From Rhizobiales bacterium UBA3584 (GTDB lineage Bacteria > Pseudomonadota > Alphaproteobacteria > Rhizobiales > Devosiaceae): a stretch of 64,000 nt of DNA. Below the pieces are notes generated by a model that saw only the letters and a list, made by a program, of their open reading frames with translations, ran no database searches and was not told where the DNA came from. The stretch spans positions 40,245 to 104,244 of the forward strand of contig DFMV01000010.1 in NCBI GenBank assembly GCA_002375765.1, read 5' to 3'. The position numbers and the translations under genes are program-made. Shown here piece after piece: positions 38,675 to 49,412 of this stretch. Positions within the stretch are counted from its first letter, which is position 1; each line of letters begins with the position of its first letter.

Positions 38675-39169
38675 ATGATGCTCGACAACGAGACATTGGC
38701 GCTGGCGAAAAAAGTCAATGACCGGCTGATCCTGGCCGGTCATATGATGGTGACCGCGGAGAGCTGCACGGGCGGGCTGATCGCAGGCGCGATCACCTCA
38801 GTATCGGGTTCCTCCGCCATGCTCTATGGCGGGTTTGTCACCTATTCCAACAAAGCCAAGACCGCGATGATCGATGTGCCTGAACCGTTGATCGACAAGC
38901 ACGGTGCCGTTTCCGAGCCGGTGGCGCAAGCCATGGCCAAAGGAGCGTTGCACAGAGCCGGAGTGGATTTGGCGATTTCGGTGACCGGAATTGCCGGACC
39001 GGGCGGCGGGTCGGATGAAAAGCCGATCGGGCTGGTGCATTTCGGGCTGGCGACGCGGGAAAGGGCGATTCATCGCGAAGAGCGGTTCGGCGATCTTGGC
39101 CGCGACATGGTGCGACAGGCGACGGTACGCGTGGCGCTGGAGATGATCCTTGAGGCTTACGCGCCGTAG
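38675..39169 (+). CDS. pncC: CinA C-terminal domain protein, nicotinamide-nucleotide amidohydrolase
   Basis: Stand-alone CinA C-terminal domain of 164 residues that deamidates nicotinamide mononucleotide in NAD recycling. Diagnostic stretches are MVTAESCTGGLIAGAITSVSGSS (shown here in part as AESCTGGLIAGAIT), GGFVTYSNKAK and VSVTGIAGPGG-like ISVTGIAGPGGGSDEKPIG. The ATG directly follows the ispDF stop, so the two are co-transcribed. The end converges on and overlaps the coq10 gene by 13 bp. Confidence 0.9.
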   Translation: MMLDNETLALAKKVNDRLILAGHMMVTAESCTGGLIAGAITSVSGSSAMLYGGFVTYSNKAKTAMIDVPEPLIDKHGAVSEPVAQAMAKGALHRAGVDLAISVTGIAGPGGGSDEKPIGLVHFGLATRERAIHREERFGDLGRDMVRQATVRVALEMILEAYAP

Positions 39170-39597
39170 CGGCGGCGCGCCTCTGCCACAAACGCATCCA
39201 TGATCTCTTCCTGCTTGGCAGCGAAGGCCGGTTCGGCGACAGAGCGGATCAGCGGGTTGGCGATCTTGAAGTCGATGTCGAAGGCAATGGCAGTCCCCTC
39301 CCCGTCCTCGGTAAAGCGCCAGGTGCTGTCGAGATGGCTGAACAGCCCATCGACCGCTTTGGCCCGCAATGTCATGGCGCTTCGATCAACCACGATCCGG
39401 CTGGTATAGGACTGGCTGATCGGGCCGAAGCGGATGTGCATGCGGGCGTCGAACTTGTCATTCGGATTCGCCACATCACGGCGAACGTCCATGCGCTCGC
39501 AGTGGGGGATGAACTGGGGATAAGTATCGACGTCCGCCACCAGCGCAAGCATTTGCGCGGCCGAATGCGGCACATGCCGCTCGAAATGCCTTTGCAT
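39157..39597 (-). CDS. COQ10/RatA family START-domain protein (coenzyme Q-binding)
   Basis: A 146-residue START-like protein (polyketide cyclase/SRPBCC fold). Conserved parts are MLALVADVDTYPQFIPHCERM, IRFGPISQSYTSRI and the C-terminal helix AFAAKQEEIMDAFVAEARRRYG. COQ10 homologues bind ubiquinone and support respiration; RatA in E. coli was described as a toxin, but there is no antitoxin partner here. The ATG at 39597 overlaps the lipA stop by one base; a GTG at 39600 is an alternative. The lipA-coq10 pair is common in Rhizobiales. Confidence 0.88.
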   Translation of the reverse strand: MQRHFERHVPHSAAQMLALVADVDTYPQFIPHCERMDVRRDVANPNDKFDARMHIRFGPISQSYTSRIVVDRSAMTLRAKAVDGLFSHLDSTWRFTEDGEGTAIAFDIDFKIANPLIRSVAEPAFAAKQEEIMDAFVAEARRRYGA

Positions 39598-40556
39598 CAC
39601 GCCAGTCCGAGTTTTTCCTGCCGCGCCTTGCGCAGGGCCGCGAAATCCTCGCCCGCGTGGTGCGAGGAGCGGGTGAGCGGGCTGGACGATACCAGAAGGA
39701 ATCCCTTGGTCTTGGCGACCGTGGCAAAGGATTTGAATTCCTCGGGTGTCACGAACCGTTCGACCTTGTGGTGCTTGCGAGTCGGCTGGAGGTACTGGCC
39801 GATAGTCAGGAAATCGACGTCGGCGATGCGCAAATCGTCCATGAGCTGGAGCACTTCGTTACGCTCTTCGCCGAGCCCCACCATGATGCCCGACTTGGTG
39901 AACATCTGCGGATCGAGTTCCTTGACCCGCTGCAACAGCCGGATCGAGTGAAAATAGCGAGCGCCGGGGCGGACCTTCAGATATTTGGACGGCACGGTTT
40001 CGAGATTGTGGTTGAAGACGTCGGGCTTTGCGGCGACGACGATCTCAAGGGCGCCATCCTTGCGCAGGAAATCCGGCGTCAGAATTTCAATGGTCGTCTT
40101 GGGATTGCGGGCCCGGATGGCAAGGATCACGTCGGCAAAGTGCCGGGCTCCGCCGTCGGCGAGGTCGTCGCGATCGACCGAAGTGATGACCACGTGCTCA
40201 AGACCGAGTTTTTCAACGGCCTTGGCGACGTTCTCGGGTTCATGGGGATCGAGCGCGGTCGGCAGGCCGGTGCGCACATTGCAGAAGGCGCAGGCGCGGG
40301 TGCAGATTTCGCCCATGATCATCATGGTGGCGTGCTTCTTGCTCCAGCACTCGCCAATGTTGGGGCAGCCGGCTTCCTCGCAAACGGTGACGAGATTGTT
40401 CTCGCGCACGATCTGCCGAGTTTCGCGGTAAACGGCGGAACCGGGTGCCTTGACGCGGATCCAATCAGGCTTGCGTAGCATCTCGGTGTCGGGACGCTTT
40501 GCCTTTTCAGGGTGTCTTGGTGACTTGGTGCCTACGGTATCGAGGAGAGTGACCAT
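39597..40556 (-). CDS. lipA: Lipoyl synthase
   Basis: Radical SAM enzyme that inserts two sulfurs into octanoyl groups on lipoyl domains such as those of PdhB and PdhC encoded nearby. The 319-residue product has the auxiliary cluster motif [12 protein letters not shown] and the radical SAM motif CTRACAFC, plus the C-terminal [12 protein letters not shown] with the RSSY-like serine. Length is normal. It is in the same direction as the pdh genes and adjacent to coq10. Confidence 0.96.
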   Translation of the reverse strand: MVTLLDTVGTKSPRHPEKAKRPDTEMLRKPDWIRVKAPGSAVYRETRQIVRENNLVTVCEEAGCPNIGECWSKKHATMMIMGEICTRACAFCNVRTGLPTALDPHEPENVAKAVEKLGLEHVVITSVDRDDLADGGARHFADVILAIRARNPKTTIEILTPDFLRKDGALEIVVAAKPDVFNHNLETVPSKYLKVRPGARYFHSIRLLQRVKELDPQMFTKSGIMVGLGEERNEVLQLMDDLRIADVDFLTIGQYLQPTRKHHKVERFVTPEEFKSFATVAKTKGFLLVSSSPLTRSSHHAGEDFAALRKARQEKLGLA

Positions 40557-40576
40557 TGTGTCCTTTTCCGAACCCG

Positions 40577-40834
40577 TCAGGCTGATGTGTCCACCACCCT
40601 GACAAAGGTTACGACGAATACGGCCCCAGCGGCTGCCACGCTGAGCTGGCGTACGAGCCAGTTTGCTATCGGTACGTCAATACCAAAATAAGCAATTGCG
40701 AAGCTGATTGCCACCGCTCCAGCCACGCCTGCGGCCAGATAACGCCAGATCAGCTCTGTCCCGAACAGAAATGCGCCGACCAGCCCAATGGCCAGCCCGA
40801 CCAGCACCCAGTACATCAATAGCTCTTGAGCCAT
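40577..40834 (-). CDS. Small membrane protein of unknown function
   Basis: An 85-residue protein with three predicted transmembrane helices (about 7-23, 27-47 and 60-80), no charged loops of note and no recognisable family. ATG 40834 is chosen because GAGG stands 7 bases upstream; the frame could begin at 40846. It lies 20 bp ahead of lipA, between lpdA and lipA, so it may be co-transcribed with lipA. It superficially resembles small GlsB/YeaQ proteins but lacks their glycine-rich repeats. Confidence 0.65.
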   Translation of the reverse strand: MAQELLMYWVLVGLAIGLVGAFLFGTELIWRYLAAGVAGAVAISFAIAYFGIDVPIANWLVRQLSVAAAGAVFVVTFVRVVDTSA

Positions 40835-40988
40835 GACGAACCTCAATATGGACGGTTTCAGACAAATATCCGCTCCATATTTACCATGAACGGGTTCTTT
40901 CCTGCGGGAACATTGGATGAATTGCTTACCGAACTATCAACCTTGAATTTACTTTATGAGCGATCGGGCCGCAAAGCCCTGTCGCATT

Positions 40989-42428
40989 TCATATGTTGAG
41001 TGCCTGACCGTATGCGTCAAGCACGCTTTCCTTCATCGTTTCCGACAGGGTCGGGTGCGGGAAGATGGTGTGTATCAGCTCTTCCTCGGTGGTTTCGAGG
41101 TTCATTGCCACCACAAAGCCCTGGATCAGCTCGGTCACTTCGGCGCCGACCATGTGCGCGCCGAGCAGTTCACCGGTCTTTTTGTCGAAGATGGTCTTGA
41201 CCAGACCGTCCGGTTCACCGAGTGCGATGGCCTTGCCATTGCCCACGAAGGGGAAGCGGCCGACGCGGATCTCCCGCCCGGCTTCCTTGGCCTTGGCTTC
41301 GGTCAGCCCGACGCTGGCCACCTGCGGTTCGCAATAGGTGCAGCCGGGGATTTTGGACTTGTCCAGGCCATGCACCTTCTTGCCGGCTATGGTTTCAACG
41401 GCGAGCACCGCCTCGTGCTCGGCCTTGTGGGCCAGCATGGGTGGGCCGGCGACGTCGCCGATGGCCCAGATGCCATCGACATTGGTGCGCCCATGGCCAT
41501 CAACGACAATGACGCCGCGGTCGATCTTGACACCGGCCTTTTCCAGCCCCAGATTTTCCGAATTGGCCTGAACGCCAACCGCGGAAATCAAAACGTCAGC
41601 CTTGATTTCTTTCTTGTCGCCGTTCTTGAGTTCCACATGAGCGGTGATGCCGTCCTTGCTCTTGTCGACCTTGGAAACCTTGGCATCGGTCAGGATCGAG
41701 ATACCGCGCTTTTCAAAGCGTTTGCGGGCCAGGCCGGCAATTTCAGCGTCTTCGACCGGCATGATCTGCGGCAGAAGTTCGATGACGGTCACGTCGGCGC
41801 CGAGCGAACGATAGAAGGATGCAAACTCGATCCCGATGGCGCCCGAGCCCATCACGGCCACCGATTTGGGCATTTTGGCAGGTTTGAGGGCCTCGAAATA
41901 GGTCCAGATCTTATCGCCGTCCGGTTCGATGCCGGGCAGGACGCGTGGGCGGGCACCGGTGGCGACGATAATGTTCTTGGCCTTGTAGGTCCCCTCGCCC
42001 AGTGTTGTCTTCGGCTTTGGATGCTGAGGTTCGACTGCCTTCTTTTTGGTCGCCTCGACCTTGATTTCACCGGGCTTGGTGATGGTAGCCTCACCCCAGA
42101 TGATATCGACCTTGTTCTTTTTCATCAGGAACTGGACGCCGTCATTCATGCGGCCGGCAATGCCGCGTGAGCGCTTGACGATGGCCTCGATATCGAACCC
42201 GAACTTATCGGCAGTCAGTCCGTAATCCTTCGCGTGGTCCATGTGCCCGTAGATTTCGGCCGAGCGCAGCAGCGCCTTGGTCGGGATACAGCCCCAGTTC
42301 GAGCAGATGCCCGCCATGTGCTCACGCTCCACGATTGCGGCCTTCAGGCCCAGCTGGGACGCGCGGATGGCTGCGACATAGCCGCCGGGGCCGGCACCGA
42401 TCACGATGATATCGTATTGATCTGCCAT
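40989..42428 (-). CDS. lpdA: Dihydrolipoyl dehydrogenase (E3)
   Basis: FAD enzyme that reoxidises the lipoyl groups of the pyruvate dehydrogenase complex with NAD+. The 479-residue product has the FAD site IGAGPGGYVAAIRA, the redox disulfide in GICSNWGCIPTKAL (Cys pair spaced CxxxxC), the NAD site VMGSGAIGIEFASFY and the C-terminal HPTLSE with the catalytic His. A roughly 20-residue Lys/Pro-rich insertion near residue 145 is seen in other Rhizobiales LpdA. ATG 42428 follows GAGGAAAGCC. It is the last dehydrogenase gene of the pdh cluster. Confidence 0.95.
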   Translation of the reverse strand: MADQYDIIVIGAGPGGYVAAIRASQLGLKAAIVEREHMAGICSNWGCIPTKALLRSAEIYGHMDHAKDYGLTADKFGFDIEAIVKRSRGIAGRMNDGVQFLMKKNKVDIIWGEATITKPGEIKVEATKKKAVEPQHPKPKTTLGEGTYKAKNIIVATGARPRVLPGIEPDGDKIWTYFEALKPAKMPKSVAVMGSGAIGIEFASFYRSLGADVTVIELLPQIMPVEDAEIAGLARKRFEKRGISILTDAKVSKVDKSKDGITAHVELKNGDKKEIKADVLISAVGVQANSENLGLEKAGVKIDRGVIVVDGHGRTNVDGIWAIGDVAGPPMLAHKAEHEAVLAVETIAGKKVHGLDKSKIPGCTYCEPQVASVGLTEAKAKEAGREIRVGRFPFVGNGKAIALGEPDGLVKTIFDKKTGELLGAHMVGAEVTELIQGFVVAMNLETTEEELIHTIFPHPTLSETMKESVLDAYGQALNI

Positions 42429-42450
42429 GGCTTTCCTCTTGGTTTTCGGG

Positions 42451-43092
42451 CTAAAGCCCAAGCATGTCTTTGACGAGCGGCGCCAGGGCGTCGCCTATTG
42501 CGCGGGTGTTTCCCGCATCGAGATGGACACCGTCGGCCGGGTCGGCCCGCGCGACAGTGGCAGCATCGAAAAACCCGCATTCCAGTTCTGCCGCAATCCG
42601 CTTGTAATGACCGGACAGCAATTTCGATTCCTTGACGCCAGTCTTGAACATGGGGTCCAGATCGCGATGCTCCGTATCCACGCAATGTGGCGGTGACACC
42701 AGCACCACTTTGGGAATCGAAGCGCCTTGTGGCCAGGGATGTGTACGGACGATCTCCACCAACCGTTTCATGCCCATTGCAGCACCAAGAGCACTGCCAC
42801 AGATATAGGTCTTCATGTCGTTGGTGCCGAGCATGATAACCACAGCATCAAGCGGTGCATGACTCGAGAGCAGTGTGGGCAGGACACGGGCGCCATTGCG
42901 ATCAGAAGGTGACGAAAAGTCGTCGAACACGGTGGTCCGCCCGCCAAGCCCTTCCGCAATCACACGTGCCTTGCCATCAAGCCCGGCCTCAAGCCTGCTT
43001 GGCCACCGATCCTCATAGTCGTGGCGCTTGCCCATAATTATGGGATCGGTGCCGTAGGTCAGGCTGTCTCCGAAAGCGAGGATGGTTTTCAT
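42451..43092 (-). CDS. SGNH/GDSL family hydrolase (arylesterase-like)
   Basis: A 213-residue esterase or lipase of the SGNH superfamily. It has block I AFGDSLTYG with the nucleophile Ser, block III GTNDMK and block V DGVHLD with the catalytic Asp-His. There is no signal peptide. It sits 13 bp after pdhC and 22 bp before lpdA, inside the pyruvate dehydrogenase operon, an arrangement I recall from other Rhizobiales. Its substrate is unknown. A GTG at 43101 is an alternative start. Confidence 0.88.
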   Translation of the reverse strand: MKTILAFGDSLTYGTDPIIMGKRHDYEDRWPSRLEAGLDGKARVIAEGLGGRTTVFDDFSSPSDRNGARVLPTLLSSHAPLDAVVIMLGTNDMKTYICGSALGAAMGMKRLVEIVRTHPWPQGASIPKVVLVSPPHCVDTEHRDLDPMFKTGVKESKLLSGHYKRIAAELECGFFDAATVARADPADGVHLDAGNTRAIGDALAPLVKDMLGL

Positions 43093-43105
43093 CGCTGCCA
43101 CAGGA

Positions 43106-44455
43106 TCAGGCCAGCATCATCACAGGCGTTTCGATCAGCTTCTTGAACGCGGCAAGCAGTTCGGCACCCAGCGCGCCATCAACGGCCCGGTGATCGCAAG
43201 ACAACGTTACGGTCATGAAGCTGCCCGTCTTGATCTGTCCCTTTTCCGCATAGACGCGCTCTTCGCCTGCACCCACGGCAAGTATGGTGCCGTGCGGCGG
43301 GTTGATGACGGCGCCGAAATGCTTGATGCCGTACATGCCCAGATTGGAGACCGAGGACGCGCCGCCCTGATATTCATGGGGAGCGAGCTTTTTTGAGCGC
43401 GCACGGGTGGCCAGATCTTTGACCTCTTCGGAAATCTGCCGAAGGCTCTTGGTGTCGCAGGATTTGACGACCGGCGTGAACAGCCCACCGGGCACCGCGA
43501 CCGCGACGGCGACGTCCGAGCGATGATGATAGAGTATTGAATCCCCGGCCCAAGTCGCGTTGGCCTGAGGAACCTGCTGGAGCGCTATGGCCCAGGCCTT
43601 CATGACAAAGTCATTCACCGAGAGTTTGTATCCGGGCTTGCCGTCCTTGTCCTTTGGGGCAGCCGCGTTGATTTCCTCGCGCGCCTTCATAAGCGCATCG
43701 ATATTGCAATCGAGCGTGAGATAGAAATGCGGCACGGTCTGCTTGGATTCGGTGAGGCGGGCGGCAACGGTCTTGCGCATGCCGTCATTGGGCACGATGT
43801 CGTAATTGCCCTCCTCGTACATGGCGAGAACCTGGTTCTTGCCCATGCCGGCGGCCAGCGGAGCACCGGCGGCGGGCGCAGCGGCGGGCTTGGCGGAAAC
43901 GCCATCCTTTTTGGCCTTCTCGATGTCGGCCTTGACCACGCGCCCCTTGGGACCCGAGCCGGAAACAGCGGAGAGATCGATGCCGGCGTCCTTGGCGAGA
44001 CGGCGGGCCAGTGGCGAGGCGAACACGCGCTTGCCGTCAGACTTGGGCGCGGGAAGCGGTTCGGGCGTGGGCTTGGCATCGGCACTCGATGACGGCGCCT
44101 TTGGCTCGTCCTTCGGCTTTTGATCGGCCTTGGACTCCTCGGCCTTCGGCTCCTCTTTTGGTGCCTTGGTCTGGGGTGCGGGGGCCGCGTCGCCGATATC
44201 GGAGGTGCTTTCGCCCTCTTCGAGCAGGACTGCGATCACGGCATTGACCTTGACGTTCTCACTGCCTTCGGAAACCAGGATCTTGCCGATCGTACCTTCA
44301 TCGACGGCTTCCACTTCCATGGTCGCCTTGTCGGTCTCGATCTCGGCGATCACGTCACCGGAAGAGACGCTGTCGCCTTCCTTGACGTGCCATTTGGCCA
44401 GCGTGCCCTCTTCCATGGTGGGCGACAGGGCGGGCATCGTGATGTTGATAGGCAT
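43106..44455 (-). CDS. pdhC: Pyruvate dehydrogenase E2, dihydrolipoamide acetyltransferase
   Basis: Core enzyme of the pyruvate dehydrogenase complex, transferring acetyl groups to CoA. The 449-residue product has one lipoyl domain with the lipoylated Lys43 (ETDKATME), an Ala/Pro/Lys-rich linker, a peripheral subunit-binding domain ([19 protein letters not shown]), and the catalytic domain ending in [13 protein letters not shown] with the active-site His. It follows pdhB by 14 bp. Confidence 0.96.
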   Translation of the reverse strand: MPINITMPALSPTMEEGTLAKWHVKEGDSVSSGDVIAEIETDKATMEVEAVDEGTIGKILVSEGSENVKVNAVIAVLLEEGESTSDIGDAAPAPQTKAPKEEPKAEESKADQKPKDEPKAPSSSADAKPTPEPLPAPKSDGKRVFASPLARRLAKDAGIDLSAVSGSGPKGRVVKADIEKAKKDGVSAKPAAAPAAGAPLAAGMGKNQVLAMYEEGNYDIVPNDGMRKTVAARLTESKQTVPHFYLTLDCNIDALMKAREEINAAAPKDKDGKPGYKLSVNDFVMKAWAIALQQVPQANATWAGDSILYHHRSDVAVAVAVPGGLFTPVVKSCDTKSLRQISEEVKDLATRARSKKLAPHEYQGGASSVSNLGMYGIKHFGAVINPPHGTILAVGAGEERVYAEKGQIKTGSFMTVTLSCDHRAVDGALGAELLAAFKKLIETPVMMLA

Positions 44456-44469
44456 CGCAAGAGCCTCCC

Positions 44470-45876
44470 TTAGCTGCGGTAGGTGACGGCGTTGACCGCG
44501 GCGATGACCTCGTCAACGCTGGGCAACGCCAGTTTTTCGAGGTTAGCGGCATAGGGCATCGGAACATCCTTGCCAGTTACGCGGGTCACGGGCGCGTCGA
44601 GGTAATCGAAGGCACGTTCCATGAGGCGGGCAGAGATTTCCGAACCGATGCCGCCCTGCGGCCAGCCTTCTTCCACGGTCACCACGCGTCCGGTCTTTTT
44701 GACCGATTCGATAACCGTATCGATGTCGAGCGGGCGCAGGGTGCGCAGGTCAATCAGTTCCACATCGACGCCCGCAGCGACCAGTTTTTCGGTAGCCTGG
44801 GTGGCGTAACGCATGCCCATGGAGAATGACACGATGGTGACATCCTTGCCTTCACGCGCGACGCGCGCCTTGCCGATGGGCAGGACGAAATCGTCCATCT
44901 TGGGGACTTCACCCGTAGTGCCGTAGAGAAGCTCGTTCTCGAGGAAGACAACCGGGTTGGGTGAGCGGATGGCAGCCTTCAGGAGACCCTTGGCATCGGC
45001 AGCGGTATAAGGCGCGATGACCGTAAGCCCGGGTACATGGCTGTACCAGGCGGAATAATCCTGGCTGTGCTGGGCACCAACGCGCGAGGCGACGCCATTG
45101 GGGCCGCGGAACACCATAGGGGCCGTTACCTGCCCGCCCGACATATAGAGCTGCTTGGCGGCGGAATTGATGATCTGGTCAATGGCCTGCATGCCGAAGT
45201 TCCAGGTCATGAACTCGACAATGGGCTTGAGGCCGGCAAAAGCCGCACCAACGCCAAGACCGGCAAAGCCATGCTCGGTGATCGGGGTGTCGATAACACG
45301 CTCGGCGCCAAATTCCTGCAGCAGCCCCTGGGTGACCTTATAGGCGCCCTGATATTCGGCCACTTCCTCGCCCATGACGAAGACGTCCTTGTCGGCGCGC
45401 ATTTCCTCTGCCATGGCGTCGCGCAGCGCTTCACGGACGGTGATGGTGACCATTTCGACATCGTCGGGGATATCGGGGTCGTCCTGCGGCTTGAACTGCG
45501 GTGCTGCAGGGGCGTCCTTGGCCTTTGTGGTGGGCTCGGACTTCTCCGCTACCTCGGTGTCGGGGCCCGGCTTTTCGGATTCCTTTGGCTCGTCGGAGCC
45601 GATTTCGGGTGTAGCGACATCGTCTGCGCTTTCGCCCTCGCCCAGCAGCGCGGCGATCGGGGTGTTGACCTTTACGCCCTCAGTGCCCTCGGCGACGAAG
45701 ATCTTACCGATCACGCCTTCATCCACGGCCTCGACTTCCATCGTGGCCTTGTCGGTTTCGATCTCGGCCAGGACATCGCCGGGGCCGACCTTGTCGCCTT
45801 CCTTGACGATCCATTTGGCAAGAGTGCCCTCTTCCATGGTGGGCGAGAGCGCGGGCATAAGAATATCGGTTGGCAT
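44470..45876 (-). CDS. pdhB: Pyruvate dehydrogenase E1 beta with N-terminal lipoyl domain
   Basis: E1 beta subunit of 468 residues. Unlike the E. coli enzyme, it carries its own lipoyl domain at residues 1-80 (Lys43 in ETDKATME), then an acidic linker (about 80-140) and the transketolase-like E1 beta domain with [31 protein letters not shown] and [14 protein letters not shown]. The lipoyl fusion is a known alphaproteobacterial feature. It lies 24 bp after pdhA. Confidence 0.95.
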   Translation of the reverse strand: MPTDILMPALSPTMEEGTLAKWIVKEGDKVGPGDVLAEIETDKATMEVEAVDEGVIGKIFVAEGTEGVKVNTPIAALLGEGESADDVATPEIGSDEPKESEKPGPDTEVAEKSEPTTKAKDAPAAPQFKPQDDPDIPDDVEMVTITVREALRDAMAEEMRADKDVFVMGEEVAEYQGAYKVTQGLLQEFGAERVIDTPITEHGFAGLGVGAAFAGLKPIVEFMTWNFGMQAIDQIINSAAKQLYMSGGQVTAPMVFRGPNGVASRVGAQHSQDYSAWYSHVPGLTVIAPYTAADAKGLLKAAIRSPNPVVFLENELLYGTTGEVPKMDDFVLPIGKARVAREGKDVTIVSFSMGMRYATQATEKLVAAGVDVELIDLRTLRPLDIDTVIESVKKTGRVVTVEEGWPQGGIGSEISARLMERAFDYLDAPVTRVTGKDVPMPYAANLEKLALPSVDEVIAAVNAVTYRS

Positions 45877-45900
45877 ATCGTGAGGTCTCCCTGCCGGCGC

Positions 45901-46908
45901 TTATACGGTAATGTCGGTATAGAGCTCGGACGGATCGGGCTCGGGATCGTTGGTGGCAAAATCGGCAGCTTCGGTGACGATGGCACGAATATCCTTTTCG
46001 ATATCCTTGAGCTCGTCCTCGCTGGCAAATTTCTGTTCGAGAATGCGCTTTCTGACCTGCTCGATCGGATCACGCTCGGACCGCATGGTGGTCACTTCGT
46101 CCTTGGAGCGGTACTTTGCCGGATCGGACATGGAGTGACCGCGATAGCGGTAGGTCAGCATTTCAAGAATGTAGGGACCTTTACCCGACCGCGCGTGCTC
46201 AATGGCCCGCTCTGCGGCTTCCTTGACCATGCGAACGTCCATGCCGTCCACCTGCTCGCCCTGGATACCGAAGGAAACACCGCGCTGTGAAAGGTCGGTG
46301 GTCGAGGCGGAGCGCTCGACCGAGGTGCCCATGGCGTATTTGTTATTCTCGATCACATAGACAACGGGCAGCTTCCAGAGCTTGGCCATGTTGAAGCTCT
46401 CATAGACCTGGCCCTGATTGGCAGCGCCATCACCGAAATAGGTGATCGAGACCGATCCGTCGCCGCGGTATTTCGAGGCGAAGGCGAGGCCCGTGCCCAG
46501 CGATGCCTGGGCGCCCACGATGCCGTTTCCGCCGTAAAAACGGTGCTCGTTCGAGAACATGTGCATCGAGCCGCCCTTGCCTTTGGACAGCCCGCCCTTG
46601 CGGCCGGTCAACTCGGCCATGACGCCCTTGGGGTCCAGACCCATGACGAGCATGTGGCCGTGGTCGCGATAGCCGGTGATCTGGGCGTCTTCGCCTTTTT
46701 TCGACGCCATGGTGATGCCGGTAACGACGGCTTCCTGACCGATATAAAGGTGACAGAACCCGCCGATCAGCCCCATGCCATACATCTGCCCGGCTTTTTC
46801 TTCAAAGCGCCGGATGAGTAGCATTTCGCGGAAAGCGTGGAGTTCCTCGTCCTTTGTGAATTCGGGGGCATTGGATTTGGCCTTGGCGGCCGTCGCTTTA
46901 CGCGCCAT
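45901..46908 (-). CDS. pdhA: Pyruvate dehydrogenase E1 alpha
   Basis: Thiamine-diphosphate subunit that decarboxylates pyruvate. The 335-residue product has FREMLLIRRFEEKAGQMYG, the ThDP-binding GDGAANQGQVYESFNMA to ENNKYAMGTS stretch, and the phosphorylation-loop-like YRYRGHSMSDPAKYRS. ATG 46908 is chosen: GGAG stands 8 bases before it and MARKATAAK is the usual N terminus; the upstream extension to 46977 is not conserved. First gene of pdhA-pdhB-pdhC-SGNH-lpdA. Confidence 0.95.
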   Translation of the reverse strand: MARKATAAKAKSNAPEFTKDEELHAFREMLLIRRFEEKAGQMYGMGLIGGFCHLYIGQEAVVTGITMASKKGEDAQITGYRDHGHMLVMGLDPKGVMAELTGRKGGLSKGKGGSMHMFSNEHRFYGGNGIVGAQASLGTGLAFASKYRGDGSVSITYFGDGAANQGQVYESFNMAKLWKLPVVYVIENNKYAMGTSVERSASTTDLSQRGVSFGIQGEQVDGMDVRMVKEAAERAIEHARSGKGPYILEMLTYRYRGHSMSDPAKYRSKDEVTTMRSERDPIEQVRKRILEQKFASEDELKDIEKDIRAIVTEAADFATNDPEPDPSELYTDITV

Positions 46909-47036
46909 GCGATATCTCCGGAAAGAACTTAATCGCTGCCACAACCCTTTTGGGGCACGGCGGGATGCTGGATGCATTGATGCACAATAGTCCGAAGGAC
47001 GCCAGCCTCCAAGCGATCAGATCAAGCCGCTTCTTG

Positions 47037-47118
47037 TCGTATCACATTGATATCGTAGACTTAAATGAAATTAATCGGATATCGGTTAAATTTCAAGATT
47101 AACGGAAATGCGATTAAC
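47037..47118. promoter_or_regulatory. AT-rich region with repeated GATTAAC elements upstream of pdhA
   Basis: This stretch is strikingly AT-rich for the window. It contains GATTAAC at 47097-47103 and 47112-47118 (15 bp apart), with related ATTAATC and GGTTAAA words at 47070-47090 around a GATATC centre. It lies between the ftsB stop and pdhA, 130-200 bp upstream of the pdhA start. It is a plausible regulator or promoter region for the pdh operon; no factor is assigned. Confidence 0.35.
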
Positions 47119-47434
47119 TTTGATCGTCGGGGACGATGATGATGTCGTCAGGGTGGACCAGTCCGAGGAGCGCGCGAGCCCGCTCTGTGAGGATGTCCGG
47201 ATCGAGCCGGCGAGGGTCGAACAGGGCGATCCGGTGCTCGTAGGATTCGATCTCGGTTTCAAGAGCCGCCCGGCGGGCCTCCAATACCTTGATTTCTTCC
47301 AGCATTTCGCGCTGGCTCTCAATGCCGAATGTTCCTGTCACGACATGGTAGCCCAGATATCCCTGAAACGCGAGCAAGCTCGCGGTGATGCCGAGCTTGA
47401 CGAGAATGGAGGGACGTTTGACGCGGGTTGGCAT
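47114..47434 (-). CDS. ftsB: Septum formation initiator FtsB/DivIC family protein
   Basis: Bitopic division protein of 106 residues. It has a membrane helix at about 13-31 and a coiled coil at about 36-66 (EMLEEIKVLEARRAALETEI), then the conserved ALFDPRRLDPDILTERARALLGL with the family's DP..EE.AR-like segment. In Rhizobiales the gene regularly lies between eno and pdhA, as here. FtsB and DivIC cannot be separated by eye, but the context supports FtsB. Confidence 0.88.
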   Translation of the reverse strand: MPTRVKRPSILVKLGITASLLAFQGYLGYHVVTGTFGIESQREMLEEIKVLEARRAALETEIESYEHRIALFDPRRLDPDILTERARALLGLVHPDDIIIVPDDQS

Positions 47435-47528
47435 GGGACAGACGATACGCAGGACCTGGAGAGCTTGCTTATCGCATGGCTATGCTTAAGGACAGGTTTC
47501 CGGCGACGGGCGCTTTGTGACTGCAGAG

Positions 47529-47552
47529 AAAAAAGGGGCGCCGAAGCGCCCC
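47529..47552 (-). terminator. Rho-independent terminator of eno
   Basis: A perfect 7-bp GC stem (GGGGCGC with its complement) and a TTCG tetraloop, followed on the minus strand by TTTTTT, just 8 bp after the eno stop. Confidence 0.92.
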
Positions 47553-47559
47553 TGCTCTT

Positions 47560-48879
<1,320 letters not shown>

Positions 48880-48910
48880 CTAATAAAGGCGACCCGGCTT
48901 AGGAAGGGCT

Positions 48911-48955
48911 TGGCACAAAAATAATGCTGCCCGATGACGACGCATAGGGCAGCAT
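48911..48955 (-). terminator. Probable rho-independent terminator of the PRC-barrel gene
   Basis: Perfect 9-bp arms ATGCTGCCC and GGGCAGCAT (48924-48932 and 48947-48955) enclose a 14-base loop. On the minus strand they are followed by TATTTTTGTG. It lies 26 bp after the PRC-barrel stop and upstream of eno. Confidence 0.7.
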
Positions 48956-48980
48956 AGATAGTCGCTTATATGAGCCAGGG

Positions 48981-49346
48981 CTAATGCCAGTACGGATCGA
49001 CCTTGTAATAGGAATAGGCTTCCTGGCGGGCGTGGAGCCCGTCATCCTTGGTCAGCTCAGTAATGGTGTCCGCAGGCCCGGCCTCAAGCTCGTCGCGGGT
49101 GAAGGGCACGACGTAGCCCTCCTGATCCTGATCGTAATCGAGCGTTGCCCAGGGAAGGGCGTGGTATTTTTCGCCCATTCCAAGGAAACCGCCGAAACCG
49201 ACAACGGCAAACATGATGGAATTGTCCGTCTTGTCGAGAACGATGTCCTCGACCTTGCCGATCTTCTTGCCATCGAGATTATAGACGTCAGTACCGACAG
49301 CGCGTGTCGCGCGGATGGCCGTGGTGTGTCCAGATGCAGTAGGCAT
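48981..49346 (-). CDS. PRC-barrel domain protein
   Basis: A 121-residue soluble protein with a PRC-barrel, seen in AVGTDVYNLDGKKIGKVEDIVLDKTD and VGFGGFLGMGEKYHALPWATLDYD (listed here in parts). PRC-barrels occur in the photosynthetic reaction centre H subunit and the ribosome-maturation factor RimM; stand-alone copies in Rhizobiales are often stress-induced but have no settled role. ATG 49346 follows GGAGG 6 bases upstream, which settles the start. It has its own terminator. Confidence 0.87.
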   Translation of the reverse strand: MPTASGHTTAIRATRAVGTDVYNLDGKKIGKVEDIVLDKTDNSIMFAVVGFGGFLGMGEKYHALPWATLDYDQDQEGYVVPFTRDELEAGPADTITELTKDDGLHARQEAYSYYKVDPYWH

Positions 49347-49412
49347 GAGCAACCTCCGTTTTTGGGGTCTTTTGTTATGCGCGTGCACAACGCCCCTGAA
49401 CGGATCGGGTTC

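Noticed and set aside
39157..39597. RatA-type toxin of a toxin-antitoxin pair
   Set aside because: The protein belongs to the COQ10/RatA START family, but the neighbour is lipA, not an antitoxin gene, so the ubiquinone-binding role is more likely.
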